Assembly (NCBI GenBank): GCA_009739215.1
Contig: VSJF01000001.1
Span: 1,922,001-1,986,000, forward strand
DNA: 64,000 nucleotides
Reading direction: 5' to 3'
DNA from: Floccularia luteovirens
Taxonomy: Eukaryota; Basidiomycota; Agaricomycetes; Agaricales; Squamanitaceae
Part shown: piece by piece, positions 32,516-45,859 of the stretch
Position numbering within the stretch: position 1 is the first letter of the stretch
Layout of the letters: each line of letters opens with the position of its first letter
The notes under the pieces: model-generated
The model's input: the letters and a program-made list of their open reading frames with translations, nothing else
The model's database searches: none
Told to the model about the DNA's origin: nothing
Position numbers and translations under genes: made by a program

Positions 32516-35500
32516 TCAGAAGAACGCATTCATATCAAAGTCGGGTATTTTGACGTCTTGTTTTGCTGTTTTCATCAGGTTACCCAGCCCGGCCTTCCGG
32601 GCGAACAAGTCGCTCTCTTCTTTAATCACCTCTATACCAGTCTTCTTAGTATCTCCCTTGTCTGGTGAGGTGGATTGTGTTGCAGGTAACGAAAGGATAT
32701 CCATATCAATTAGAATCGAAGAACGGCGACGGATTGCAGGTTCAAGAGGAAACAGGGACCGCCGAGAGATTGTTGGACTTGATGACACTTTTGGTTCATC
32801 CACCGACGGAGAGACTGGCGTTCCTATGCTATTTGTAGAAGGACGCTCAAAGGACCAGGATCGTACAAGGTCCAGAGCTAATGCATGACAACCTAGACAA
32901 CTGATGTTTGTAACTGCAAAAATGAAACTGAAAGATGTAATAATGTTTACCCATTCTGCAAAATATGCGGGACATTTGCAATACGAAATTGAATTCCGCC
33001 CTTCCTGAGATTTCGCTGGTCCCTTTTGCTGCTTGCAATGTTTTCGAGCGAAGTTGGGAAAACAACAATGCAAGACTGGGGTCATCGTAGTGAGGTTCTC
33101 CAATTTCCGTCACGGTGATGTTGAAAGCTGCTGCAATATCCTGTAGAGGCGTCTGGAGGAAAGAAATAAGTTTCTGGAGAAAAGGAATCTGATGGAGATC
33201 ATGACAAACCAGCACAATTCTGACAGCAAGATCTCTTCTATGGAGTAACCAGAATGCCCAACTACCAAGCCAGCGATTGCCAAGTTCGAAGGCAATGGGG
33301 AGCACTGTTCCACTTAGGATCTCACGTAATACGGGTCCATCGTTGCTTTGCTCGGCTACACGTGCGAGGGCGATGGCAAGTTGAAAATCCCCCAGCTGCT
33401 TAATACAAACGTTGACCGCATCTTTGAGTGAGTTTCCAAGCATGAAAAAAGCTGCGGCATATTCTATAAGAAAGAAAAAAATGGGTCTTATATCAAATTT
33501 CTTAGTAAATCATGCCTTACCGAAACGGCGTTTACTCAAAAGTGCATAAGCATTCTTTAAGGCAGCGGTTCGCCAACGAGGATCCGTAAAATCATTGTTG
33601 AGAAATTTTAGCATCATAGCTTGTTCCCTGTGCCAAGCAGCTTGTCTCCAGAGTCCGTGGACAAGTTTTGACTTTCCCACTGCAAAGTAAAGAAGAGAAC
33701 AGGTCGTAGGATCACGCACATCACCAGCCATGTATTCGTTGCGGGCAACAATCTCCAGTTGGGATTTCTATATATCACATTTCATATGGCTAGCTATAAA
33801 ACCGCAGGTCGTTACGCACCAAAGATTCGATCGACTTCAACCAAATGGAAATACCAAGTGCCCGCGCATCTGGCCAGGACATTTTGCCATTACAGGCAGT
33901 AACAGAAGCCGCTAATAACATTTCTTGACTTTCACTATGAAATGCCCATATCATATCTCGATACCGGAGTCGTTCCCGTCGTCCAGTTTGTCGGGGTACA
34001 GCACCTTTCGATGGGGGACTTGTTGAGGCTGATACGCGATGATTGATGATATAAAAAGATCGCATAGAAATCAGATATCGAAGCCCGTTAGAGTCCAGTG
34101 CACGGCGTTGTTCATCTATCTGTAATGGAACGACCTCAATTCTTATAAACGGATCCTTTTTATTTTGACACACCTCTAGTGTAGCTTGCAAAAGAACCAG
34201 AAGGTGTGCTTGTTCATTAGGGGTGAGGTTGGGAAGTGGCTTAGCTTCTAAGAATTCGATGAGACGATTTACAAGAGGCCGAGAAAAGCCTTCTTCATCT
34301 CCCCTATAAAATTCTAATCAACTTTTCCAAGAATTCTGTCTGATGTAACATACTCATCCACAGAAACTGGTCTATTGAATAGCAAATTGTATTGTTTCTT
34401 GTTGTGTTTGTGATCCTTAAAAGGTGATCTTAGTATTGTTGAAACAGTGAGATACCAATGTACAAACATGTGCCGGATATTTCTCCTGAAAGTAACTACT
34501 AATAGGCATCGGGGTCCATTCTTCCTTGGGTTTTTCTTCGAAAAGGTTACAAGCAAGGTTAGATATTACTTGTTTCACAAGCCCAATCTTATCTGAGAAG
34601 ACGTCATGAAGATTCGGAGATGAGACGGAAGAACCTACCCCACAGAAGACATTGAAGCAGCATTTGTGGATGATAATCTTCGAGTGGCCCGTTGTGTGCA
34701 GCAACGTGCTCAAAGAGGTTGGGCTTTCGGACAAGTACACTTTCTTGGTTCCTTGGTTCGCCATAAAGGAACATTTGGTGGTTGGAAGCGACAAGGAATG
34801 AGCCATGGTCTAACCAGATGGAATCATTGATAGGATATGGAGTTATGCTACAATCAACTATTAGTTGATATTAGGTGCATAATTTGGCCGGTAATACCTC
34901 TCCAAATCAATCTTCCAGCAGAGCCCCCACCCTGGACCTTCGTCAAAATAAGTCATCCTTTGTTGGCAGAGGATGTCCACACGGCGCTGAAATCCAACTG
35001 CCAGTATAGATTGCATGTCTGGAGTTGATGTCCAATCTAAGTCTAACACAGGTTCACTGATTCGTAAGGGTGTCAATGCTGCAACTTTTTATATTAACTA
35101 CATGACTTACCTGCAGTAGACTCCACGATACTCAAGACCCGTTGCAAACTCGGATTCGGTAGAGTCCCATATCGTCAACTCATCACCTTCAGATCCGCTA
35201 ACGACTGAGAAGTGGAAATTAGTATAAACGGACAGCTAACATACAGATCACACCCACCAAGTGCAGTCTTTTTGGCAGAACTGCATCTTGCTTTTTTGAT
35301 ACCAGTTCTTCCGGTTCTAACCTTGCCTGTGCATCGCCATCCGTTTTCTGGTGAGAGCTCTGGAACCCAAAAAGACAATTCTCCGTACTCTGAAATGCTG
35401 AGAAGAACATCGTGTTCCGTCCATCTGCGCTGTAAGCCCCAAGCCATGGGATCAACTGGAAGAATATGTTTGGGTGGTGACTTTAGAGGAAGGGAATTTT

Positions 35501-37418
35501 TCGACTGTAAGACTAGTCCTTCGCTCTCGGTTGCGTGAAGTTGGATGATTGAGAAATCGGCTGTGACGCCGATCACTAATTCGTATCCACTTGGAGAGGG
35601 TAATGTAAACAACGATTCCAGATTGGATATGTGAGTGTTCTGTGGCACTTTTGCGTGATACGTCAGGCAGGCATCAGCCTTGCTGTAGGTAGCAAAGGTG
35701 CGACCTCGATCCAATGGCACTACAAAATCGGCTTCACTCCAATGACCAGACCGAAGCAATTTGGTTCCATGTTCCATTATTCTCCAAGCCTCTCCACCCC
35801 CGTTAGCTCGAATAACCGCAACACCTTTTCCTTCTGGTGTTCTAATAAACCGAAGAACTTCTGATTCCTCTGCAGGAACTCTTTCCAAAGCCTGGGCAAC
35901 AAGAGTAATGTTCTGCTGGACAGTGTCGAAAAGCATCATTGGGTCCAAGGTGTACGAGGTAAGTGGAGCAGACGTGACTAGAACCATTGAATTCGGTGTA
36001 TCAGAAATTAGGAAAGCGTAAAGATATGAAGGGGGTCGAACAAAAGTTAAAGGTTGTAAATGTCGGAGAGTAAAGTGTCTCAAAAGGGTTGGTGGCTTGC
36101 TATCCAGATTCTGGAAAATGTTCAGAATTGTTCACATCATACATTCATATACGTACTGCAACAGCTTCAATAGCTAGGGATCCATCGCTAAAACTGCGAA
36201 AGAACAAGTCCCAGCCGCCTTCTTTAATGTCATGGATCTTTTTATTTTCCCCTTCGTTTCGTGTAAACCGGTTCTTTAGGATGTTAGCTAAAGCATGCAC
36301 AACTAGGTCTCTGTCCAACCAAAACACTCCTGATGATTCGAGATTGTTCGGAGTAGAATGCGCCATAGATGAAAACAGGTCAAGAGAGGCATGCAACTGA
36401 AGATGCTCTGGCGAGTCTAGGACCGGAAGAAATATTCGTAAGGTGGAGTCTGATGTGATAGAATAAAGAATCAGATCATCGCTGCAATATATTGGATGCT
36501 CAGCTTTGTTTCAACAATAGAATAGCTAGTTGTGACGTACCGGCTTGATAACTGTGAGTGTCGCCATGTTAAATTGATGACTGGCCGAGGATGAGGGATT
36601 AGCTGAGTCATTCGACCAGATGTTGTAGAGAATAGTCTGATTGCATGATCATCCTTGCATAGCATATCAGAGTAGGAAATAAAGTTCTAATTCTTTACAT
36701 ACATCTGACACAGTTGCAATATACATCAGAGAAGGAGCGAATTTTATATGATTAGGAGTTACAGTTCTACAGAGCGTGTTAATCAAGTAGGAAAGGATTT
36801 TGGTAGAAATTCTAGCACTGACCGCACCGTCCATTTTTCTGACCAAGTTGGGAGATCGTTCTCAAGGACAAGGGAATAAATTGAGAGACCATTTGTATGA
36901 CCGACCGCAAGCACACCTAGCGGTGCATAAGCAATATAAACTATTGCGGCGAGACTTGACTTACCAGCCTTATTATCTAAAGCGGTAATAGTGTCCTGGT
37001 CAGGTAGGACGAGAGTAGAATGTATTCTCCACGCGTCTTGTTGTACTCCAGAAAGTGACCAGGCAGCCATTCGCGAGTTCATCGCAGCAACTATCTGTTC
37101 CAGCATTTACGTAACAGAGGGTGAAATTGAAGTGCCCTACGCACAAGCTTCATGCCCGAGTCCACTGACAAGGATTTTACACTATCTTTTACATTTATCA
37201 AGCCAGGAAACGCCTCCCAAAACGCGAGAACACGGATGACAGCGAGAGTGCGGGCATCAAGAATATTGACAACACCTGCTGAGGGATACAGCTGCGGATG
37301 TTCAGTACAGGAATACATGCGAAGACGGATGACGCACAATCAGTGGCCCCTGAGGCAGTAAGAGATGTTGTAATCCGGCTGACGGAGAGCCTGGATAAGC
37401 GTTCTGTATTTGCAACAT
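32516..37418 (-). CDS. RAV1: RAVE complex subunit Rav1 (DMXL-like)
   Basis: Rav1 is the large scaffold of the RAVE complex, which with Skp1 reassembles V1 onto V0 of the vacuolar ATPase. The ATG at 37418 opens MLQIQNAYPGSPSAGLQHLL. A 46-nt GT-AG intron after GPLI then joins LYPSAGVVNILDARTLAVIR and VLAFWEAFPG. The N-terminal half is a WD40-type propeller: RMAAWSLSGVQQDAWRIHST, GHTNGLSIYSLVLEN, SGRMTQLIPHPRPVINLTWR. The diagnostic Rav1 C-terminal domain contains RRERLRYRDMIWAFHSESQE, DPTTCSLLYFAVGKSKLVHG, WRTAALKNAYALLSKRRFGK and CIKQLGDFQLAIALARVAEQ. The tail ends KIPDFDMNAFF at 32516. About 15 short introns interrupt it. It is divergent from the RNase III-like gene. Confidence 0.92.
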
Positions 37419-37624
37419 TTAGAGATTGGACTGATAGTGGACAGTGAATCAAAAGAGTGGTTGCATGATGACTTGGTTGAAGAACCACAACGGTTGAGCT
37501 GAACGGGGAACAGGCGCGTATTGATAGTTGACGACTGTTTGGTCAAGGGGATATGTTATATAAGCAGCATGTGTTCTGTGTTTTAATGACTTGTTACTCT
37601 TCCTTTTCCATTCCGAATGAACTA

Positions 37625-38755
37625 ATGAACCCAACTTCTCTCCTTGTAACTCCTACCGCCCCTTCCTTCACAAGCTTGAAACGCTCCCATCCAGGAACAT
37701 ACAAACGGACCATTAACGCTGCTAATGCCCCTCCTTTACCCAAGTTGACTGGTGACCTCATTCTCCAGGTGTTTACCCACAGGTCGCTTCGCATGAACCC
37801 TACTGGTTGCGTCGAAGACTTTGGTGATAATGAACGTCTCTCAGAACTTGGCAAGGTTGTTCTTGAAGCTGTCGTGACCCAATCGCTTTACAATAGACGT
37901 CCCATGCTGAATAAGTCCCACATATGCGTATGTCTTTTCATCAAACTGTGGATGACATTGTTATAACATTATTCCACAGATACATAGAGAGGACGTGCTT
38001 TCAGATGAGAACTTTGAAGACTGGGTCAATTTCTATGCATTGAGGCAGAAGCTCCGATGCGATCCTGACCTCTTCTCAACCCTTACATCTCCTCTGGTTT
38101 GTGACTAATCTAGCTCAAATCGAGCAATGCAACTGACGGTTCAATACACAGGAAACACGTTCTATTTTGTATGCTTATGTTGGAGGAGTATTTACAGAAT
38201 CTGGGTACGAAATTGTCAACGACTGGATCAACAAACTTGTTGAACAGCAAGAGACAATTGTTCCTTATGATTTTCTGGAAATGGAGCCTCTAGCCAGTAA
38301 AACATTTTCCCCTCCAAAGAAAATAAAGAGTGAATTTTACCATCAATCTTCATTTTTTTTCTACGGAACGCAGCCATCCCCTTCTAGTGTGGGACATCTA
38401 GCACCACCACCACCATTTCAGTCACCTGTACACCCACCACCATCAGCACATCAACCAAACCCTATGTCGCCTGCACAACCCGACCTACCTTTCTTGCCAT
38501 TATTCAACCAAACTGCGTCACAACGAGGCGTATGTGTCAGATATCCAGCGGAATTCAGTGGACCGCCTCATGCTGGACGATGGACAGTGCAATGTGTTGG
38601 TGAGTAAAGAACTGAACGAAATGAGGACCCGAATATTTCTAATGACAGAGAATACAGTGAACGGAATATCGAAAGGAACTGGAACAGGTAGTAGTAAGCA
38701 GGTAGCGAAAGAAGAGGCAGCACGACAGGCATACGAAGCTATGGGGTGGAAATAA
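37625..38755 (+). CDS. RNase III-like protein with dsRNA-binding domain, catalytic residues lost
   Basis: The start is taken at 37625 (MNPTSLLVTPTAPSFTSLKR); two in-frame ATGs lie upstream at 37587 and 37553. A degenerate RNase III domain covers roughly residues 35-160: LILQVFTHRSLRMN, then NERLSELGKVVLEAVV where active enzymes read NERLEFLGDAVL, and later RSILYAYVGGVFTESGYEIV in place of DxFEAxxGAxYxD. All four metal-binding acidic positions are changed (Ser, Lys, Ser, Tyr), so no RNA cleavage is expected. A Pro-rich linker leads to a C-terminal dsRBD: RYPAEFSGPPHAGRWTVQC, NGISKGTGTGSSKQVAKEEA and ARQAYEAMGWK, stop 38755. The last intron joins CV to ENTVNG. It may bind dsRNA or be a partner of an active enzyme; mitoribosomal mL44/mL57-type proteins are the known parallel. 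Confidence 0.83.
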
Positions 38756-38981
38756 TAATGTAAAGTGGTAGATAGAGCGTGAGAAGTATTAGCTATAATG
38801 AGTTATTATGCTGTGTCATCAGGGCTTAAATGACTAAGAATGCACGTGCACGCCGACGGTGAAAGCTTAAGCAGCACCGAACTGTCCATCGGTCCCATAT
38901 CTTTAATCCCTTCCTCCTCATCATCCCCACCAACCGACTCTTCTTTCTCGCTCCCGTCGCGCTCTCTCAAAGCGCGTACAC

Positions 38982-41900
38982 ATGGCTACCCATGCCTCAT
39001 CCTCAGTGTCCAACGTCTCCTCTTACCATCAACCTAATCATATTGATCTAACTCTCGAAGACGACGATAATACCCAGTGCTCTCCCCTCAGGTCTTCAAA
39101 GCGCCCTCGTATAGACTCGTTGAGGTCCCCAGCGGAGTCACACCAATTTGCATTACCTCCAATTCAAATAAATCGGTCCGCAGCACCCTCTGTTACATTC
39201 CAATCACCATTCATTTCCCGAAGTCTCAACTCACCAGCCTCCGATAAGTCTTTCCTTAGTCAAGTAGCCACAACAACTTCTCCAACATACATTCCGCATA
39301 CACTTTCTGAACATGCCACATACAAGCCAACTTTCGCTACTCCCCCCTTGTCTGCGCTCCCCTCCCGCCATACTTCAATACCAAGCTCCCCATCATCGAC
39401 GACTCCCTCAACTTCATCTCCATCGAACCATACTCTTCCAATAAAACATTCACATCGTATGGACCGTCAAGTTATTGACCTCACAGGCTCACCTTCACCC
39501 CCTCCCTTATTAAAACAGCAAGGACTACCACTACCTCCCGACCTTCCACCCAAAACACCCGTTTGCATTGGCCAGCTTACAGTAACGGCCCTCGTTCTTT
39601 ACCCAGTACCATATTTACGTCCACGCGACCCATCTTCTGGAGAGTCAGAGTGGGCTCCCGTGCGTTTGCAGTATGAACACAATCCGAACAAACCTGGCGG
39701 CTCAGAAACAATTCATATCAAAACACCTCACAGTCGAGGCCAGAACGGGGAAAACATTCCAGGTGATGGCTTCGGAGTTGTTGAACAAAAAGTCGCGACT
39801 TCCTTGGGACCAATGCTGGGCAAAGGTTTGATCCGCCTTGATGCCAAAGTGCGAAAAGGTCCATCAAATGTATGATTTAATCATTTTTAATGCTTTGGTT
39901 TACACAAGCTGAGTGTCGAACAGCTCCCTATCCTTCCCCTTCAAATGCTCGTCTACACGCCCAAAGGCAATATTCCCGTCGTTGGTAACTACCTGCATCA
40001 GTGCGGCCTGCTTCTTGATCATCCATCACCACCGTATGATATACATCGCCTCGCAAACTATCATTACCATAATCCTCACAACCCACCTCCTGGTGGCCAC
40101 AATCATATCATCCTTGCTTCAAACCGTTTAGGCTCCTCGAGGGACAACTCACGGTGGGGTACTCCAGCTGCTGCTGGAAAGAGTGTTGAAGTGCAGAGAA
40201 GTCAAGTGGACGAGCTGTTCAAGAGTTTGAAAGACGGCGACGAGTTAGCCGAGACGGAACCATGTGCGTTACTCGCATATATCAGATCTTACTGTCAGAA
40301 CCATCAAAAATCTGACATTGTTCAACATTAGGCTCTGATGTCGCAACTAGGCTCTATCCTCATCAGAAGAAGGCTCTAACTTTCTTACTAGAACGTGAAC
40401 GCGAAAGTCCTGGTCATGACAATAAACATTCCTCGCTATGGCAAGTTCGAAAGAACCCTTTATCCCAACAAACGACTTGGTTTCATATTGTTACTCAAAA
40501 GGAGGTTTATGAAGAGCCTCAGGAGTCGAAAGGAGCCATCCTGGCAGATGATGTGTGTAATTACTATGATCAAAAGATTGCTGAGTAATTTATAAGCCAT
40601 CATGTTCTTCCAGATGGGTCTTGGAAAAACGATTACATGTGTTTCACTTATCGCAGCAACACTTTCCTCCGCCCAATCATTTGTTTCTACACCGATCGAA
40701 CCTATTCCCCCGCCACCGCCCCCACAAGATGATGTCAATGCATCCCATTTTGCTGGAAGTGTTTGGGGAATGCCTGATGTCTCTGAACCCAATGCGACTA
40801 ACGCGAAAGGCAAAGCAAAAGCGAATAAACTACAAGATAAATTAGCAGCAGAGTACATCAGAGCTTCTCGCATCAAGGCGAAGAGTCGTGCAACGCTCAT
40901 TATATGCCCATTGTCTACGGTGTCGAACTGGGAAGATCAATTCAGAGAGCATTGGGCAGGCGAGGTATCTGTGTTTGGCGGTAGTGGTGGAACTTGTATG
41001 CAACCTACACCCAGCCAAACATTATCCCAAATATGCAATTCGCAGTGTCCAACCACTGATGATAAACCAGAACCTAAATTTGTGAAACCAGCGCGGGAAG
41101 GTACACCGCTTCGTGTGTACATCTACCACGGAAATGCGAGGAGACCAGACCCGACATTTCTAGCTGATTTTGATGCTGTTATAACAACATACGCAACCCT
41201 TGCATCAGAGTTCTCGAAACAAACTAGGAGTGCTACTGCAGCAGATGATGATGATGATGACGGTAGCAGTGACGGTGCAGGGGGTGTTGACATTGACGAC
41301 AATGGCAATCAGGTTTTGAGATTACCAAAGCCAAAGAAGACAGGTTTAAAGCGTAAAAAGTCCTGCTCAGTGGCTTTCAACGGAAACACTGAAGCCACTA
41401 GCCCACTGCAAAGTATACACTGGTTTCGTGTAGTCCTAGACGAGGCTCAGTGCGTAATTTTTCCTTTGAAGGTTTCTCGGTAGATTCATTTTGATACCCT
41501 AGTTCGATCAAAGAAACTGGTACCGTTGGCAGCCGTGCATCCTGCGACCTTGTAGCTGATAGACGGCTGTGTCTCACCGGAACTCCTGTCCAAAATAAGC
41601 TTGACGACGTCTTTGCTCTAATCAAATTCCTACGGCTCGAACCTTTCGACGATAAGAATGTTTGGACTGAATATATCGGCAGTCCTGTTAAGTTCGGTCA
41701 GGCTCTCGGAATTGCGCGCCTTCAAACCATCATGAAATGCATTACATTGCGGCGCACAAAAGAGACCAAAGCTCTGGACGGTAAAAAGATTCTGGCACTA
41801 CCACCTCGTCGTGACGAATTACGGTACCTCAAATTTGACGCCCAAGAACAACAAGTCTACGACCAATTCTTCAACGAGTCCAAAGCGGAATTTAATGACT

Positions 41901-43342
41901 TGTCAACAAAGAATGAAGTCATGAAGAACTACGTCGGTATCTTGCAGAAGATTTTACGCCTCCGCCAAATCTGCGACCACTTCGAACTGGTCCAGGGTAA
42001 GGAATTCTTCCCATGCCAGGATAGTGCCGCCTCGTACGAGGACATTATCGCTGACATCACGCGTGATGGCATAAATGCCCCCCGAGCAAGTGCTATCTTT
42101 GCCATTTTGCGAGAGTCTGCCACCACCCAATGTGTCGAATGTGGTATAGAGCTTTGTGTATCAGCAGATCCCTCGAATGTTGACAGCATGGACAACGATG
42201 GACAGCCTCCTACTAAACGTGGAAGGAAGAACAAAGGGAACACATCTCGTGTTCCGACACGTGCCAGTAGTCCATCATCCCCTCGACCAATTTTAACTAG
42301 GTGTCAGCATCTCTTTTGTCTTGAGTGCTATCGTAATTCTATATGCCCTGGATGGCCCAACGTTTCATTGGATACCCGAAGATCATGTTCTGCATGCCAG
42401 ACAGGACTTTGCCCGATCGATGCTGTGGAGATAAAACCAGAGACCCCTTTAGACCAGAACGCCAAGAAAAAAACTCAGAAACGCGAGAAGAGGCAGAAGG
42501 GCATGTCTTTGGAAAACTCTCACCCTTCCACGAAGATCAAAGCACTGCTATCAGATCTCGTCCAGTTTTCGAGGGCAAATCCCTATTCAGCCAATTACGA
42601 CCCTGCTAGTATCGAAGTTCAAATGGTAGATGACCAGGGCAATAACGTATCTGACGGGATTATAAAAACTGTTGTCTTGTAAGCAGACGACCTCATATAT
42701 ATAAACTAACTCTCACTATCTTCATATGTAGCTCTCAATGGACTACCATGCTTGACAAGTAAATTCTTCCGTGATGTCCAATAAATATATAACTAATATG
42801 TGAATGTAGGATTGAAGATGCATTAGAAATCGCTGGAATTCGTTATGATCGTTTGGATGGGACTATGAAGCGAGACGAACGCACTCGTGCAATGGACGCA
42901 CTCAAACATGATCCTGGTTGTGAAGTCCTTCTTGTTAGTTTGAAAGCCGGAGGTGTCGGTTTGAACCTCACGGCCGCTCAACGAGTTTATCTTATGGATC
43001 CTTACTGGTAAGTCCCGTGTACAGTTTCTGTGTTATTTTGTTTGCTAACCTCACATTTAGGAACCCTGCAGTAGAAAATCAGGCAGTGGATCGCATAGTA
43101 AGATCAGACTCAAATATCTGTTGACCGTTCGTTAAGCTGATTTTCTATGTTAGCATCGCCTGGGACAAACTCGTCCCGTGACTACAGTGAAACTTATAAT
43201 CGAAAACTCTATTGAAGCACGTCTGCTAGAAGTTCAAAGGAAGAAGACGGAATTAGCTAATATGACCCTTGGTCAGAACTTCAGCAAGGCTGAATTGTTA
43301 CAGCGTCGTGTGGATGAACTTGCTCAGTTGTTTGGATCTTGA
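38982..43342 (+). CDS. SNF2-family DNA translocase with RING finger (HLTF/Rad5-like)
   Basis: This is a Swi2/Snf2 ATPase with an embedded RING, the layout of Rad5, HLTF and Rad16-type repair factors that combine DNA translocation with ubiquitin ligation. The start is at 38982. A long Ser/Pro-rich N-terminus includes an acidic HIDLTLEDDDNTQ and VIDLTGSPSPPP, both like SUMO-interacting motifs. Next is a HIRAN-position region (IGQLTVTALVLYPVPYLRPR), then TRLYPHQKKALTFLLERE. Helicase motif I is MGLGKTITCVS and motif II is DEAH, split by an intron. Motif III is LCLTGTPVQNKLDDVFALIK. The RING reads CVECGIELC, then after a basic loop TRCQHLFCLECYRN and SCSACQTGLCP. Motifs IV-VI include YDRLDGTMKRDERTRAMDAL, LKAGGVGLNLTAAQRVYLMD and AVDRIHRLGQTRPV. 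The stop is at 43342. All joints checked are GT-AG. The exact subfamily cannot be settled. Confidence 0.92.
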
Positions 43343-43583
43343 TATCGCTACAATACTTCGCTTTTTTTTTTGAATTCCTACTGTAGAACATCCTTGTTGT
43401 AAAATTCAAGTAATACAATAGCTTCACATAACGATACCCCCTTGGGTGTTTAACACGTCGAACATATATAATAAAACAGGTCTGAATGTTGTAATGCTGT
43501 AAATTTTCAGAATGCAAAGTGTGCTGCATTTTTACGCGAACCAAAGAGATATACTATAATGAGATTAGTAAGGTTCAATCACA

Positions 43584-45549
43584 TCAATCAAAGTACTTGC
43601 CGATGACTTGACTGACAAAAAGACCAATCGTTACTCCCGCTGCGACTGTTATCATACGAATTGCAAGAGTAAATCCACTGGAATATTGTTCAGCAGAGCT
43701 GTGATATGTCTGGCTTAACCCTCCGCCTTGAGCAATTCCGGACTGACTGGTATGAGTATGAAACCAAATGAATTAGGACAACGCTTAGCTGACCGGCACC
43801 AAGAACAGAACTCCAGTGACCATAGAAGTGAATGCAGTACCACGGATAACACGGGAATATATGTTGCCTAACATTCCAATAACGAAAGCCCCCGCAGCCG
43901 ATACTATATCAGTTCGACCCGGCAAAACTAAGCTTGCAGCTCGATTCGCGGCATATGCACAGCAAGAGAAAACGACCATGACGAGCAGTTGCAAGCTCTT
44001 CCAATGCTGTAAATTTGAAAGCGAAGAGCAAATTGAATAGATCGGGACCAAGAAGAACAAAGACCACCAAGGCAAAGGTTGCCTCCACCAGGACCACATT
44101 GGGTCACGTATGCAACCTTGATGTAAGCGGTGTACATAAGACATCATTCAACCCCAAGTCACTATCTCACCTTTGAAAGCACGCTCCGTTCCGCCTTGGG
44201 AATCGGCGACACCAAGGACTCCTTGTATAGGAAATAGAGGTGCAGACCCATTAGTTGGAAAAAATTGTCCATGAATTGATGTCAAATTCGTCGTAGCTGG
44301 GTTGTGATAAAAGGCATGACGAGCACGACGGTCTATTACGAGATAGAAGTCTGATCCAATTGTCAAGCCGAATCCCTGTTGAATTAATAGTGATTCGAAG
44401 TGAAGAGCGAGAGTAACACCCAATTACCAAAAACAAAGTATATATTATTGCATAGACAATTCGAACCGATCCGCAAAAAATGTTCTTCGACATGAGTTCA
44501 AGAGCACTAATCACTGAGAATGAAATTTTAGTGCGTGAATCACAAGCCTGTAGCAAGTAGCACATACAGACAGTGAAACCTGGTAAAATGACTACAACAC
44601 CAGCAGAAGATATGGCGCTGTAGCAAAATAATTCCCCAGGAATACTACTTAAGCCTCTCGCAACAAACGCCACCACGATACTGACCGAGATCCTAGAGAT
44701 GTAACATAAGCAAGGCACATAATTCCGACAGTATCTTAGTTCTTACTCGTAAACGTTCGCATACATGGAGCTCTTGTTGGCTGCATTGAGGCCCAGGTAT
44801 TGTAACAGGCAAGCACAGGCACCGCTGATCCACATATCGACGAATGATCCACCAAAAGACAAACCACATATAATAGATGCTGATATAAAAGCAAGGAAAC
44901 ACCTGGCAGCAAGAGAGTATATAGGGGGAGCCTTTAATATCTCTCGGAGAGCATTCGTACCAGCTTCGGCTCCCATTCGATCGTGAAGTACATCGCGGTA
45001 TATAAAGTGGACTTTATGCAATGCACTTAAAGCAATACGCCCCCTCGACCGTATAAAGTAGGTTCTGGTGGATCTTGTATCGCCGTTTCGAATGGTGACA
45101 ATGATAATGTTGGGCAAGTGGACAAATGCTATATATAAATTAGCTGCATGACAGACAAATAGCACAAAAGATAGAACTAGCCTGCGTGAGCGTCTAGAAT
45201 ATCGGAAGCTGCTGCTAGTTGTGATTCGATCCTATGAGAGGGCGCTCCAAGAGAGAGCAAAGCTTTAGCAAGTTTCAGGATGAACTTGCGTCGCTTCATT
45301 TCATCTTAAGAGGATATTAGCATCTAGAAAGACCAGAATTCAGTTTGCACCACCTTCCACATTATGAACTATCACAGGGGTGTTCCTTGGTCTATTGAGA
45401 AAAGAAAAGGCTGAGGCAATGCTTGACCTCCTTGGACGTGTAATGCTACCACCCTCTGGTGGATCTGACCAATTAGAAGTTGTGAATGTATGCGCAGAAT
45501 CTGGACCAGATTTGTTGGATAAATCTTTGTAACTCGAGTTCATGGTCAT
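43584..45549 (-). CDS. ThrE / PRM10-like multi-span membrane protein
   Basis: The family joins a soluble ThrE domain and a membrane domain; bacterial members export threonine and serine, while yeast Prm10 is a pheromone-regulated membrane protein. The start at 45549 gives a polar N-terminus, SITRPRRSSIASAFSFLNRP. Next is FILKLAKALLSLGAPSHRIE, the conserved opening of the ThrE domain, then HLPNIIIVTIRNGDTRSTRT and IYRDVLHDRMGAEAGTNALR. Membrane spans follow: RCFLAFISASIICGLSFGGS, ISVSIVVAFVARGLSSIPGE and GVVVILPGFTV. Then come SKNIFCGSVRIVYAIIYTLF, WSLFFLVPIYSICSSL, AASLVLPGRTDIVSAAGAFV and TAFTSMVTGVLFLVP. The last exon ends GLFVSQVIGKYFD at 43584. Short GT-AG introns sit between most spans. 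Substrate is unknown. Confidence 0.86.
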
Positions 45550-45859
45550 GAAACAAGGTATGGATGCCCTGTGGGACGAGTAAATTATATGTCTGTGGAA
45601 TAAGTTTCCCTATATTGCAGTAGTAGTTCATGTGCTATGTCATCAAAGCGGAAAGCGGAAAGATATTTTCAACCAACAATAAAACATGTATCTGCAATTT
45701 GATCATTTTCTCCCTCTTACATGCTTTAACAGAACTGAAAAATGAAAGAAACAGTGACCTTCCACAAGCATGCATGGATCGTACAACAAATCCTATCGCG
45801 GGATCTCAACAATCCCAGAAACGCTTCAGAGAACAACATAAGCACCAAAAAACCTTGAA
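45550..45859. other. Intergenic between two minus-strand genes
   Basis: This 310 bp holds the 5' region of the ThrE/PRM10-like gene and the 3' end of the Zn2Cys6 regulator. It is AT-rich. I see no clear promoter box, repeat or RNA gene. Confidence 0.45.

Noticed and set aside
37270..37350. A 25-nt ultra-short intron or frameshift near the RAV1 N-terminus
   Set aside because: A normal 46-nt intron with donor GTGCGT, branch-like CTGAAC and acceptor CGCAG joins GPLI to LYPSAGVVNILD in frame.
41450..41515. SNF2 helicase motif II apparently reading DEAQ instead of DEAH
   Set aside because: The open frame runs into an intron. With donor GTGCGT after GAG-GCT-CA and acceptor CCTAG before TTCGATC, the codon is CAT, giving a normal DEAH.
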